A program made the translations under genes and the position numbers. Below the pieces are notes generated by a model that had not been told where the DNA came from, made no database searches, and was given only the letters and a program-made list of their open reading frames with translations. This document shows positions 16,894-25,843 of a stretch of DNA of 64,000 nucleotides, one piece after another; the first letter of the stretch is position 1; each line of letters starts with the position of its first letter. The stretch covers positions 186,001 through 250,000 of the forward strand of contig NZ_CP015363.1 in assembly GCF_002078355.1 (NCBI RefSeq), in the 5' to 3' direction. The stretch comes from Ferroplasma acidiphilum. GTDB taxonomy: Archaea > Thermoplasmatota > Thermoplasmata > Thermoplasmatales > Thermoplasmataceae.

Positions 16894-17880
16894 ATGACGC
16901 CAGCGGATAAAAAGCAAATTCTCCAGAAATCAGCAATATTATCCAATTTATCCTTAATTATTATATTCTTTGTTTACATAATTCTCTCTGAAATTCCATT
17001 CACAGTATATACCATACTTGTCATGGTTAGCATAATTATCATAAACAGCCTTCTATTCATGCATTTCAAGGATGCAATGCGCGACCAGGAATCTGATGAA
17101 AACATATTTCAGTATATTACAGATGACCTGAGCTGGAGATATGTAACATATCTTTCCATATTTTTCCTTGCAATGTTGATTGCACAGGGATATATAAAAA
17201 TCGTAGATACCTATTCATATCTCGTTATATTGAATGCATTTATAATATTCATATGGTCTATCTCTGCCAATAATCCTATGGTAAACATTCTTGTCAGGAA
17301 ATCAGAAAAACTCCAGGACATTTATTTAAACAATGAAGCAGCGGATCTATCAACCCAGATGGGTATAAAAGAGCCGGAAATTTACGTAATCAATACAAAT
17401 GGGAGAATAGCCAATGCCTTTGAGATAAATAAAAGGGAATCCTATGTTTTTATAACCAGTTATTTGATGTCTATACTAAACCATGACGAGATTGTTGGGG
17501 TCCTGGCCCATGAACTTTCGCACATAAAACTGGGGCATAACCGTAAAACAACAATGGTTAATTTTGTTGTATTCATCATAATGCTGAACCTGATTTCACT
17601 GGCAATTACCTCCACAAATGCACTGTTATTTTATTTAACTCCTGTATTTATCATTATATTATTTTTATTTATCTTTCTTGTTTCTCCTGCCATAAAACGG
17701 CACAATGAAACTGAAGCAGACCTTAACGCCGTAAAATATGTGAATAAGGATTACCTCATTAACGGCTTAAGAAGAATAGCAGAAACAGACAAAATCCCGG
17801 AAAATGTAATGAGATCTTTGAGCCTGGACCACCCTTCCACCGAAAAAAGAATCAAACTCATAGAAAATAGTAAATCCTGA
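16894..17880 (+). CDS. M48-family membrane zinc metalloprotease (HtpX-like)
   Basis: A 328-residue membrane protease. Four N-terminal to middle hydrophobic segments lie at about 18-36, 38-56, 85-100 and 108-125, followed by HEXXH (H206-E-L-S-H210) in VLAHELSHIKLGH. Two more membrane segments (about 221-265) precede the third zinc ligand in NETEADLNAVKY (E272 by family spacing). The C-terminal DHPSTEKRIKLIE is typical of HtpX/Ste24 relatives. It probably degrades misfolded membrane proteins. The next gene, nep1, starts 17 bp downstream and may share its transcript. Confidence 0.88.
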   Translation: MTPADKKQILQKSAILSNLSLIIIFFVYIILSEIPFTVYTILVMVSIIIINSLLFMHFKDAMRDQESDENIFQYITDDLSWRYVTYLSIFFLAMLIAQGYIKIVDTYSYLVILNAFIIFIWSISANNPMVNILVRKSEKLQDIYLNNEAADLSTQMGIKEPEIYVINTNGRIANAFEINKRESYVFITSYLMSILNHDEIVGVLAHELSHIKLGHNRKTTMVNFVVFIIMLNLISLAITSTNALLFYLTPVFIIILFLFIFLVSPAIKRHNETEADLNAVKYVNKDYLINGLRRIAETDKIPENVMRSLSLDHPSTEKRIKLIENSKS

Positions 17881-17897
17881 ATTAGCATTTATTATAT

Positions 17898-18566
17898 ATG
17901 CTCAGGTTAATCATAGCGGATGCGGAACTCCAGACAGTTCCGGAAAAAATGGCAAAGGACAGATCAATAAGGAACATTGCAGAAAAAAACCATAAGAACC
18001 CAGCTGAAATGCTTCTAGATTCAAATTATATGCATACCACAATAGAAAAATTTTATCCAGGCGAATCCAACAGGAGAGGCAGGCCCGATATAATATACAT
18101 ATTTCTGGAAATGGCTATGGAATCCATATTAAATAAAAATAATATGCTGGATGTTTACGTCCATACAAGGGATAATTTCATAATACATATCAATAATCAA
18201 ACAAAATTGCCGCGATCATACAATAGATTTCAGGGCTTGATGGAGGACCTTTTCAAAAAACGCTCTATCGAGTATAATGGCAATGAATTGCTTTCTATGG
18301 AAGAGGGGAAGATCATACCATTTCTAAAAAACCTCGATGGCAAAACAGTCGTACTTTCACCTGATGGCAAAGAATCTTCATTATCAGGAATAATCAACGA
18401 TAATGATTTAAATGTTGTAATAGGTGGATTCTCCCAGGGTGATTTCATATCAGACCTCTATGGAAATTTCCCCTCATATAAAATATTCCGTGAAGAACTT
18501 ACCATATGGTCTGTTGGCATGGAAATAATATCCCAGTATGAACGGTTTACTTCGTTGCTCGGATAA
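17898..18566 (+). CDS. nep1: Nep1/Emg1 rRNA pseudouridine N1-methyltransferase
   Basis: The 222-residue SPOUT-class protein methylates N1 of a pseudouridine in helix 35 of 16S rRNA during small-subunit assembly. The N-terminal LIIADAELQTVP is family-like, DSNYMHTTIEKFYPGESNRRGRPDIIYIFL is the signature region, and VHTRDNFIIHINNQTKLPRSYNRFQGLMEDLF matches the Nep1 core. The C-terminal knot contains IGGFSQGDF. Length agrees with archaeal Nep1. It follows the HtpX-like gene closely. Confidence 0.92.
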   Translation: MLRLIIADAELQTVPEKMAKDRSIRNIAEKNHKNPAEMLLDSNYMHTTIEKFYPGESNRRGRPDIIYIFLEMAMESILNKNNMLDVYVHTRDNFIIHINNQTKLPRSYNRFQGLMEDLFKKRSIEYNGNELLSMEEGKIIPFLKNLDGKTVVLSPDGKESSLSGIINDNDLNVVIGGFSQGDFISDLYGNFPSYKIFREELTIWSVGMEIISQYERFTSLLG

Positions 18567-18697
18567 TTCCGGAGTATTTCATGTTATTCTATTAAGATGG
18601 AATATTGCACGCTTCGAGTTCAGGCATAGGAAATGTTATTCCTGGTTTGACAATACGTCTACTTAAAAACCCTTATTACTGTAATAGAATTAATTAA

Positions 18698-19510
18698 ATG
18701 GGGATAAATATGGTTAAACTTGGAAACAAGGAGGTTTCTAGCATTGGTCTGGGAACATATGGGATGGGAGGCAAGAATTCACCGGATTATAAAAATGACG
18801 CTAAAGAAGTAGAGGCTATAAAATACGCAATAACAAATGGGATAAATCTTATTGACACTGCAGAGTATTACGGACATGGGCATTCTGAGGAACTGGTAGG
18901 AAAAGCAATAAAGGATTTTGAAAGGGAAGATTTATTTATAATATCAAAGGTGTGGCCTGTTAATCTGCATTATAAGGACGTTATCAATTCTGCAAAAGAG
19001 TCATTAAAAAGATTGGATACAGATTATATTGATCTTTATCTTATACACTGGCCAAACCCAAAGATTCCTGTTAAGGAAACACTGGGTGCTATGGGCGAAT
19101 TGCTGGACAGTCATTTAATAAGAAATATTGGAGTTAGCAATTTTGATATAGCCAACCTAACAGAAGCAATAGACCAGCTCAAACATGGAAAAATAATTGC
19201 AAACGAGGTAGAATATAATCTGGAGAATTATTATATAGAAGATGATTTAATCCCGTTCTGCGAGAAAAATAACATTAAAATAATAGGCTATTCCCCACTG
19301 AACCAGGGCCGCATAAGCAGTAAAATAAACCATGTTGCAAAATCACTTGGCATGTCCAGTATACAGTGTACCCTCGGATACCTGAAGAAAAAATCTATAC
19401 CTATACCTAAAGCATCCAGTATTTCACATATTAATGAACTGGTAGAATGCATGAATATTGATCTGGATGAAAATGAATATAACAGAATTAAGGAAGCTGT
19501 AAGAAGATAA
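18698..19510 (+). CDS. Aldo/keto reductase
   Basis: A 270-residue (alpha/beta)8 NADP(H)-dependent oxidoreductase. The catalytic tetrad is visible: Asp53 and Tyr58 in LIDTAEYYGHG, Lys84 in IISKVWP and His117 in LIHWPNP. The family pattern GVSNF follows, and the C-terminal part has IPIPKASS, the coenzyme-phosphate-binding region. The ATG at 18698 gives MGINMVKLGNKEV; an internal ATG at 18710 is an alternative start. Substrate is unknown, probably an aldehyde or sugar. Confidence 0.9.
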   Translation: MGINMVKLGNKEVSSIGLGTYGMGGKNSPDYKNDAKEVEAIKYAITNGINLIDTAEYYGHGHSEELVGKAIKDFEREDLFIISKVWPVNLHYKDVINSAKESLKRLDTDYIDLYLIHWPNPKIPVKETLGAMGELLDSHLIRNIGVSNFDIANLTEAIDQLKHGKIIANEVEYNLENYYIEDDLIPFCEKNNIKIIGYSPLNQGRISSKINHVAKSLGMSSIQCTLGYLKKKSIPIPKASSISHINELVECMNIDLDENEYNRIKEAVRR

Positions 19511-19798
19511 TTTAGTTCATTCAAGAATTTTCTGGATTTTATTTAAATGTAACCACATTTGTCATATTTTTATTTTGATTTAAAACCCGTAATAGTATAA
19601 TGAGAAATATCTGGATCAGTTCAGTATTTATTTTATCTACTGCATAAACTTCCTGCCATAGCATTTCCTGTATACACCTTACAAAAATATAAACGCAGGG
19701 TATTATCAAGGAATGGTACAGAAGATAAAAAATAAAATATATAAAGATAGAAAAAACAAAAAGAATAAATTTATAGTAATAATACCATATGGATTTCA
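19511..19798. other. Spacer before rpsO
   Basis: Nearly 290 bp between the aldo/keto reductase and rpsO with no gene that I can support. A TATA-like AATAAATTTATAGTAAT lies near 19761-19777, about 22-38 bases before the rpsO start, and is the likely promoter. Confidence 0.45.
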
Positions 19799-20233
19799 AT
19801 GGCACGAATGCACACAAGAAAGAGAGGAAAATCAAGATCCACGAGACTCGTACTGGCTGAGAAGCCCTCATGGATGCAGAATGATGATGAAATAAAGGAA
19901 GAAATATTAAAATTCAGAAAGGATGGCTTATCAAATTCTATGATAGGCATTAAACTCAGGGATCAGTATGCTGTACCGGGTGTCAGGCCTGTTCTTCATC
20001 AGAAAATGGGAAAAATACTTGAAGAAAACGGCATTAAGGATGAGATACCTGAAGATCTGGCTTTTCTTCTGAAAAGATACAAGAATGTTTCACAGCATCT
20101 GGCTCTGAATAAGAAAGATATAAGCAATAAAAGGGGAAGCCAGCTTATAATGTCCAAAATTTTACGCCTTATGAGATATTACAAGCGTACAGGCAGATTG
20201 CCCGCAGACTGGTCCCTGAAAAGAGCCCTATGA
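19799..20233 (+). CDS. rpsO: 30S ribosomal protein S15 (S15P/S13e)
   Basis: The 144-residue archaeal/eukaryotic-type S15 begins MARMHTRKRGKSRSTR and has the extended N-terminal region absent from bacteria (PSWMQNDDEIKEEILKF). The core helices follow, with LALNKKDISNKRGSQLIMSKILRLMRYYKRTGRLP. It binds the 16S rRNA central domain early in assembly. It overlaps the recJ start by four bases (ATGA), so the two are translationally coupled, a known archaeal rpsO-recJ pairing. Confidence 0.95.
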   Translation: MARMHTRKRGKSRSTRLVLAEKPSWMQNDDEIKEEILKFRKDGLSNSMIGIKLRDQYAVPGVRPVLHQKMGKILEENGIKDEIPEDLAFLLKRYKNVSQHLALNKKDISNKRGSQLIMSKILRLMRYYKRTGRLPADWSLKRAL

Positions 20234-21561
20234 TTTATGACATTTTAGGGGACTCTCTCTTTAATATTTTACACCAGGCAGGTGAAAAACTTAAGGAAGA
20301 AAAGTATGTCCGTGTACTCGCACATTATGACGGTGATGGTGTCAGTTCATCAATAATACTTCTTAAAGCGCTGGAGCGCCTGGATATAAAGTACCATTTA
20401 TCATATATAAAAAACCTTGACAATGAAGGTTTCAGGTCACTGTATGAGGAAGAAGCAGACTCGTTAAATATCATTGTTGATGCCGGTTCCTCCCAGATTC
20501 CAGCTATAGCAGACCATTCAAATTTTATAATTCTGGACCACCATTTTTACAATAAAACGGAAACATCCTGCATAAATATAAATGCCCGGGATTTTGGCAT
20601 CAATGGCACAAGGGATGCCTGTGGGGCTACAATGGCATACATATTTGCACTTGCACTTGATGAAAACAACCGGGACTTATTCCCATTTTTTATGTCCGGC
20701 GTAATGGCAGACAAACAGGATATAGGCGGGCTTTCTGGCCTGAATAAAGATCTTTACAGTGAATATAATTCATATAAAACCCATCACACACTCAATCTTG
20801 AGGGCACAATTTCCGATGCAATTACATATTCAATAGACCCTTTCTTTGATGGCCTTACCGGACATCCAGATGAAGTTAAAAAATTTCTTGAAAGCAATGG
20901 AATAGATCCGGATAAAAATATTATTGATCTGACAACAGATGAGAATAAAGCACTTGGAAACAGGCTTGCATTGAAAATACTTGAAAACAACGTTGGTTCT
21001 GATGCAATAAAATATCTTGAGGGGGATGTTCTTTATTTTGACAATTTAGGATTCTCATCCAAAGAATTGAATTCAATTATAGATGGCAATGCAAGAATAG
21101 GTTTGCAATCCCTGCCGGTTCAGTATTTTCTGGGAGATAACAGCGCAGGAAATGATATGGTGGCCAATGTAAAAATATTCAAGACAAAGTTGATCGATTA
21201 CATATACAGGGCAAAATCAGATTTGAAGGAGGAAAAATACCTCCGCTATTTTTATGCACCGGAATCTGAAATGGCCGGTCCTATAGCCGGGGCAATAGCT
21301 CTCTACACAGTAAAGCCAGATAAGCCTGTAATTGGATTTAACAGCGGCACAGACGACGTCAAAATATCATCCAGGGGATCACGATACTCAGTCAGCAGGG
21401 GATTAAACCTTTCTGAAGTAATGAAAACCGCATGCGCTGCTGCCGGAGGCTCCGGTGGCGGGCATGACATTGCAGCAGGTGGAGTAATTCCAAAGGGCAG
21501 GGAGAAACAATTTCTGGACGCTGCCAATGAAATGATAAAATCACAGATTAAGATATTTTAA
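20230..21561 (+). CDS. Archaeal RecJ-like DHH phosphoesterase/exonuclease
   Basis: The 443-residue DHH-superfamily nuclease has motif I HYDGDGVSS (Asp34, Asp36) and the DHH motif ILDHHF (Asp103-His104-His105). A GVMADKQDIGG block follows, and the DHHA1 domain has SRGSRYSVSRGLNLSEVM and AAGGSGGGHDIAAGG. Archaeal RecJ/GAN proteins associate with the CMG-like replisome or act in RNA turnover. Short ATGA overlap with rpsO. MCM is elsewhere in this window. Confidence 0.88.
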   Translation: MIYDILGDSLFNILHQAGEKLKEEKYVRVLAHYDGDGVSSSIILLKALERLDIKYHLSYIKNLDNEGFRSLYEEEADSLNIIVDAGSSQIPAIADHSNFIILDHHFYNKTETSCININARDFGINGTRDACGATMAYIFALALDENNRDLFPFFMSGVMADKQDIGGLSGLNKDLYSEYNSYKTHHTLNLEGTISDAITYSIDPFFDGLTGHPDEVKKFLESNGIDPDKNIIDLTTDENKALGNRLALKILENNVGSDAIKYLEGDVLYFDNLGFSSKELNSIIDGNARIGLQSLPVQYFLGDNSAGNDMVANVKIFKTKLIDYIYRAKSDLKEEKYLRYFYAPESEMAGPIAGAIALYTVKPDKPVIGFNSGTDDVKISSRGSRYSVSRGLNLSEVMKTACAAAGGSGGGHDIAAGGVIPKGREKQFLDAANEMIKSQIKIF

Positions 21562-21744
21562 GCTTTAATTGCGTTGTTTCCATATTTAACTTATGTTTCA
21601 GTACAATTTTACTTGATGAATATTTTTCCGGAATTATCACATATATCATCAATTAATCCACTTTTTAATAATTATCCGGGCAATTCTATCTATTATTCTA
21701 AAAGCTTATATAGGCTGATAGGTTATTATTAGTTGGGTAGTTTT

Positions 21745-22770
21745 ATGTCGGTTTATAATGCAGTTGTTTTAAGATCAATAAAAAGAAACATGTCGAGAGT
21801 TAAGAATAAAAAGTTACCTACAATAGCAGGCCATAAGCTATTGTATGAATGCAACTTAAGATGCAAAATGTGTCCGTTCTGGAGGAGGCCAGATAGCAAA
21901 CTTCTGTCTATGGAACAGGAAATAGCAATGATGGAAAAACTGAAAGAGGGTGGAGTGTCATACCTTGGATTTGAGGGCGGTGAGCCCCTTCTTAGAAATG
22001 ATACCCCGGAAATATTGAAAGAAAGCCACAAGAGATTTCATACATCCATGGTAACAAATGGATGGCGCCTTGAGAAGAAAATAAATGAAATACACACTTC
22101 TTTAGATTTCCTTTTTGTCTCTATTGATGGAAGCAAAGAGGTGCACGATACCATGAGGGGAATGCAGGGTTCATTTGAGCATGCAGTAAGGGGAATCAAT
22201 GCATCAAAACATATGGTACCAGTTGCCATGAGTTCAACAATTACAAGAGAAAACATAGATAGCATAGGAGATATACTTGATCTAGGTGATAAGTTAGAAG
22301 TCCCGATAAATTTTCAGATAGAATATGACTATTCAACAGCAGAGAAAATATCACCCGAAAAGGAAAAACTCCTTGGCGCTCTGAATATGCTTATTGATAG
22401 GAAGAAAGCCGATGGCCCTATAATGAATACTGTACAGTATTTTGAGGCAATAAGGGATTCCTGGTTTTACGGATATAAATGGGAATGCAGGCCATGGCTT
22501 ACCATAAACATTGACCCGGAGGGCAGGGTTGTGACCCCATGCTATATCATCAACGAATATTCAGGATCTGATTATGTATGGAACATAGACATTAAAAAGA
22601 TGTGGAACACATTTGACTGGGAACCCTACAGAACCTGCAATAAATGTGCATTATCATGTTACCTTGAACCTTCCCTGTTTAAATGGACAAGGCCGGCAAT
22701 GGTAAAAAGCAGAATAATAGATGCCACTATAGATTACATAAAATTCAGTGCGTCAAAGAGAAATTTTTAA
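21745..22770 (+). CDS. Radical SAM protein with SPASM-like C-terminus
   Basis: I choose ATG 21745; a TTG at 21733 would add four residues. The [4Fe-4S] motif CxxxCxxC is C36-NLR-C40-KM-C43, followed by GFEGGEPLLR (SAM-binding GGE) and FVSIDGSKEVHDTMRG, typical of the MoaA/PqqE-like superfamily. The C-terminus has WECRPWLTINIDPEGRVVTPC and CNKCALSC, extra cysteines placing a SPASM-like auxiliary cluster. No peptide substrate or partner gene is adjacent, so the substrate is unknown. It lies just outside the tRNA-Thr island boundary. Confidence 0.85.
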   Translation: MSVYNAVVLRSIKRNMSRVKNKKLPTIAGHKLLYECNLRCKMCPFWRRPDSKLLSMEQEIAMMEKLKEGGVSYLGFEGGEPLLRNDTPEILKESHKRFHTSMVTNGWRLEKKINEIHTSLDFLFVSIDGSKEVHDTMRGMQGSFEHAVRGINASKHMVPVAMSSTITRENIDSIGDILDLGDKLEVPINFQIEYDYSTAEKISPEKEKLLGALNMLIDRKKADGPIMNTVQYFEAIRDSWFYGYKWECRPWLTINIDPEGRVVTPCYIINEYSGSDYVWNIDIKKMWNTFDWEPYRTCNKCALSCYLEPSLFKWTRPAMVKSRIIDATIDYIKFSASKRNF

Positions 22771-22778
22771 ACTATTTA

Positions 22779-22796
22779 TAAGCCGCCGACGGGATT
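22779..22796 (+). repeat. att site, distal copy of the tRNA-Thr 3' end
   Basis: Eighteen bases identical to 32410-32427. They comprise the 3' acceptor strand, discriminator and the 3' part of the T arm of tRNA-Thr, with no further tRNA sequence after them. This is the displaced end left by integration and marks the distal island boundary. Confidence 0.85.
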
Positions 22797-22801
22797 AACA
22801 T

Positions 22802-22813
22802 TAAAAGGTTAAA
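22802..22813 (+). repeat. Left inverted 12-mer inside att (TAAAAGGTTAAA)
   Basis: TAAAAGGTTAAA begins five bases inside the distal att core. Its exact reverse complement lies at 32394-32405, four bases inside the tRNA-proximal att core. A near copy (TTAAAGGTTAA) also flanks the 5' side of the tRNA. Candidate recombinase-binding arm. Confidence 0.65.
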
Positions 22814-23013
22814 GCTATAAGCTAAAAATACCTAAATTATTTTTTTTCTTTATATACTCACGATCCGGTTTTTGTAATATAAAAATACAATTATATAATC
22901 GCATGATTATTTTATAGTTTTAAGCCAGGTTAAAATTTAACCCTTGAGTTATAAAAAATATGGCCATAATTGCAACTTTTAATCTTGCCTTAATTTTCAT
23001 ACCCTATAATGCC

Positions 23014-23039
23014 ATTTTACAAGGCAATTTTACAAGGCA
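23014..23039 (+). repeat. Tandem 13-bp direct repeat
   Basis: ATTTTACAAGGCA occurs twice head-to-tail without a gap. It may be simple slippage or the remains of an iteron or transposon target. Confidence 0.6.
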
Positions 23040-23300
23040 AAGTCATTTACTGGTATAACTACACCCTAAAAGTAAGTCATGCTCCAAAATCATAAAGGAA
23101 ACCTGTTATTTTTTTCCAGGTTATCTGCCAATTTTAACATACATAAAACAACTCATGCAGAAATCTTAACCTTTACCTCTTGATTCACAATTATATAATA
23201 ATAGGAAAGCAGCCGCCGCCATGTTAGATATTTCATAAAGGATCCAGAGAAAAAAATCTCCATATAGCAATCCCCTATATCCCTCTCTCTTGCGTCAAGC

Positions 23301-23380
23301 AAATGCGAAAATGCAAAAAATAAGCAAAATCCATTGAAATTATTATGTTTAAAATTTCGTAAATGCAAAAAAATGCGAAA
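23301..23380 (+). repeat. Iteron-like cluster of AAATGCRAAA
   Basis: Four copies in 80 bp start at 23301 (G form), 23309 (A form), 23361 (A form) and 23371 (G form). The two pairs are separated by about 50 bp and arranged symmetrically. Short, closely spaced, near-identical direct repeats are typical of replication-initiator sites of plasmids, but AT-rich DNA can produce such words by chance. Confidence 0.45.
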
Positions 23381-23710
23381 ATAAAAGAGATTAACTTCCC
23401 CTTAAGAAATACATACAGAAACCGGCATAAACCTGGATTTCACCCAATGGTATATAATTGACATGGAGATAATTCCAACCCTCCACAATATTTTGGTTAT
23501 ATACAGTTATTTAAGGTATGAGGTATTTTTCTATCTACCTTTCTATAAAATATTCAGTTAAACTTATAGTCATGGTTTTCAAAATAAAGCAACCTTGGTT
23601 GGGATTATCATTTTCTATGTTAGATTATCCAAAAAAATTTAGCAGGGAGAACTAAAATTGACCTACCTGAGCTTAAGAATGGGATTGAATGTATAAGGTA
23701 AATCATGCTA

Positions 23711-24130
23711 TCAAATCATATAATAAAATATACTCTGTAATCTCAAATCTATGAAATCTATTCTATTTACTATTTCATCAAGCTCTTTGTTTTCCTTTGC
23801 TATTTCATTTATACCCCTTGACATGTTTTCTTTGAGCTTTTCCCTATCTTTCCTTATATTGTTACAGAGAGCATTCTCAGGAACCATAAAGTTATGGAAT
23901 TCATTGCTGACTGCACGTTTGCCTGCCTCTGATTCGTCAATGCCTGCTTCCTCCATGATTTTTGACATGGCATCCTCAACTTCCTCTTTCCACCCGTCAC
24001 TCAGTCTTTTAATAAATAAGAGAATCAGAATATATTTGTAATCCACAGATGTCCGTACTAGATCTGCAGCATTATCCATCAATTTAACCAGATCATTTTT
24101 TGTAATTTTGCGAAAACAGTCAACTGCCAT
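23711..24130 (-). pseudogene. HsdM N-terminal domain fragment (type I restriction methylase)
   Basis: The 139-residue frame starts at an ATG, and its first half reads LVKLMDNAADLVRTSVDYKYILILLFIKRLSDGW, the helical N-terminal domain of HsdM (N-6 adenine methyltransferase of type I restriction systems). The frame stops after this helical domain, before any SAM-binding or NPPF catalytic motif, whereas full HsdM is about 500 residues. No hsdS or hsdR lies nearby. It is probably a truncated relic, though a stand-alone regulatory fragment cannot be excluded. Confidence 0.65.
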
Positions 24131-24207
24131 AGAACTCTAAAGTATCAGTGCACTCTTATATTTGGAGTATACTATACGTGGTATGTGTCATTAAGAATTT
24201 ATATGAT

Positions 24208-25083
24208 TTAGATATTGTCTCCATTGTTGGACTCAAATTGTACTGTAACATGATTGACACCGTATTTTGACAGTATTCTTTCGATGTCTTTCCTCACGGA
24301 ATCAAGTTCACCTATCTGCATCTGAGAAGGTATACTCATATGCAGGGTGGCCACTCTCTGGTGCTGGCATATGTCCCAGATGTGCAGATGATGTACACTT
24401 GGAAACTCCTTCCTAATCATCTCTTCAACCTCTTTGACACTGACGGAAGAGCCTTCGAGCAGTATGTTAACGTTTCTCCTGAACATATTGCGGTTTCCGT
24501 ATAGTATTATGAAGAGAACAATGTAGCTCCCCAGGTAGTCAAGATACTGGCTGAAGAAGTAGAACGGCAGTAGCGAGAATGCCAGTACTATAATCATTAT
24601 TGCAAGGTCCTGCAGTGTATGAATGAACATAATCCTGAAGTTGGACTTTTCGTCATGTTCAATAGTAACTCCTGCCACTATCAGCAACGGAATGGCTATT
24701 ATAGCCGATAAGGCGGTGCTGCCACTTGAGATTGGAATGCCGTGTATCAGCAATTCCGTTGTGAGTATTGCAGAATATGCTGAGATTGCAATGAACAGTG
24801 TGATAATCGTGATATTCAGCAGTGCCTCGACTCTATGGAAACCGTATGAGTGAAATTCATCCGTAGGTTTATTCGAAATTCGGTTAACCAGGAAAATCAT
24901 TGATATCGACAAGGCGTCTACCAGACGGTCGGATACCACGGAAAGGGATAGTGGATTATCGGACTCCAGGTAAGAATAGAGGAACAAACCGAGAATAATC
25001 CAATATAATAAAGCAGTGATAACATTGTTCTCCGACCTGCTCCACTTAATTTTGGACAGTTTTTTAGTGTAATGTTGAGACAC
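24208..25083 (-). CDS. Cation diffusion facilitator (CDF) metal efflux transporter
   Basis: A 291-residue protein with six membrane segments and a C-terminal cytoplasmic domain. The metal site is D52-RLV-D56 on TM2 and H155-TLQ-D159 on TM5, consistent with CDF proteins that exchange Zn, Co, Fe or Mn for protons. The C-terminal domain has VHHLHIWDICQHQRVATLHM, the family HxLHIW signature. TM2 carries Asp where many Zn/Cd CDFs have His, so metal choice is uncertain. It is the clearest functional cargo of the island and would serve metal tolerance in an acidic habitat. Confidence 0.87.
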   Translation of the reverse strand: MSQHYTKKLSKIKWSRSENNVITALLYWIILGLFLYSYLESDNPLSLSVVSDRLVDALSISMIFLVNRISNKPTDEFHSYGFHRVEALLNITIITLFIAISAYSAILTTELLIHGIPISSGSTALSAIIAIPLLIVAGVTIEHDEKSNFRIMFIHTLQDLAIMIIVLAFSLLPFYFFSQYLDYLGSYIVLFIILYGNRNMFRRNVNILLEGSSVSVKEVEEMIRKEFPSVHHLHIWDICQHQRVATLHMSIPSQMQIGELDSVRKDIERILSKYGVNHVTVQFESNNGDNI

Positions 25084-25183
25084 TTCTATTCATCCTCTTC
25101 ATATTAATTTTCCTGTTTCTCAATCTCCTTTCCTCTTTTTTCTTTATCCCATCCATAAACCTGTTCCTGAATTCCGTTTATTT

Positions 25184-25477
25184 CTAAGGCTGTTTACTGT
25201 TCCCATTATCTCTTTCCTCTATAATTTTTTTTACTCATCGATAACCAGTGCTTGGTCACCTACCAGCCTTTTCAATTTTTCATTCTTTCTGGTATTCATT
25301 ATCTCCAGATCTGCCGGCTCCATAGAATCCCGTTTTCCCAGATTCTATAAATTTATCCCTCCATTTATAGAAGTTGGCTCCTAATACTCCCATGCCTCCT
25401 GCATAGCTCTGCTATACTATTAGTTGTAAATGATTCTATTACTATTCTACCTTTTCATCTGATGTAAATTTCTCCAT
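25184..25477 (-). pseudogene. Decayed IS3-type OrfA (HTH transposase subunit)
   Basis: Reading from the ATG at 25477, the peptide MEKFTSDEKV is followed, after frame changes, by IVIESFTTNSIAELCRRHG, then LGANFYKWRDKFIESGKTGF, then KLKRLVGDQALVIDE and LKKIIEERDNGN. This is the helix-turn-helix plus coiled-coil plan of IS3-family OrfA, needing at least three frameshifts to read through. No OrfB (integrase core) follows. Dead remnant. Confidence 0.7.
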
Positions 25478-25576
25478 TATATCACTTCCTCATATTCCAC
25501 TTGGTAACTGTCCAAATAATAAAGGGTATGCACCACTACACATTAAAATTAAGGAGTTATTTATATACCCCCTGAT

Positions 25577-25720
25577 CTATTTTTTGTTGTCCGAAAAAGA
25601 ACTCTTTGCCGGACATGTGTTTGCAGGGCATACACCTGTACAGTTGGTGACCGGCTGAGTTGCTGCATCATTTGATGATATCTTTTCCCCTATCCTTATT
25701 GTAGTATCTGCAACGCACAT
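25577..25720 (-). CDS. Possible 47-residue Cys-rich small protein
   Basis: An ATG frame of 48 codons encodes MCVADTTIRIGEKISS, then VTNCTGVCPANTCPAK and a hydrophilic tail ending SDNKK. Four cysteines, three in a C-x3-C-x4-C cluster with prolines, suggest metal binding. It is on the same strand as the membrane protein at 25844-26347 and the CDF transporter, with a dead IS fragment between it and the latter. No homologue is known to me. It may be a metal-binding peptide or the last piece of a longer gene. Confidence 0.4.
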   Translation of the reverse strand: MCVADTTIRIGEKISSNDAATQPVTNCTGVCPANTCPAKSSFSDNKK

Positions 25721-25843
25721 TCAGGCAGGTTACAGACTAGACTTCACATGGCTTGCCCATGAGAGGCAATAACGAGGAGGTATCTTAATAAATGTAAATC
25801 GGGACGCTGCCAAAAGTTAATTCCGCTTAATACATATGACTTG

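Larger units (their letters stand above)
22797..23710. other. Island interior without genes, with short repeats
   Basis: About 910 bp at the distal end of the island with no credible gene. It contains the inverted 12-mer, an exact tandem duplication of the 13-mer ATTTTACAAGGCA (23014-23039), and four copies of AAATGCRAAA between 23301 and 23380. These could be replication or partition sites of the original element. Confidence 0.5.

Noticed and set aside
23153-23368. 71-codon minus ORF in the island
   Set aside because: Composition like noise, overlaps the iteron-like repeats, no motif.
23600-23700. Peptide KIDLPELKNGIECIR as a gene end
   Set aside because: Open for only about 20 codons with no start and no family.
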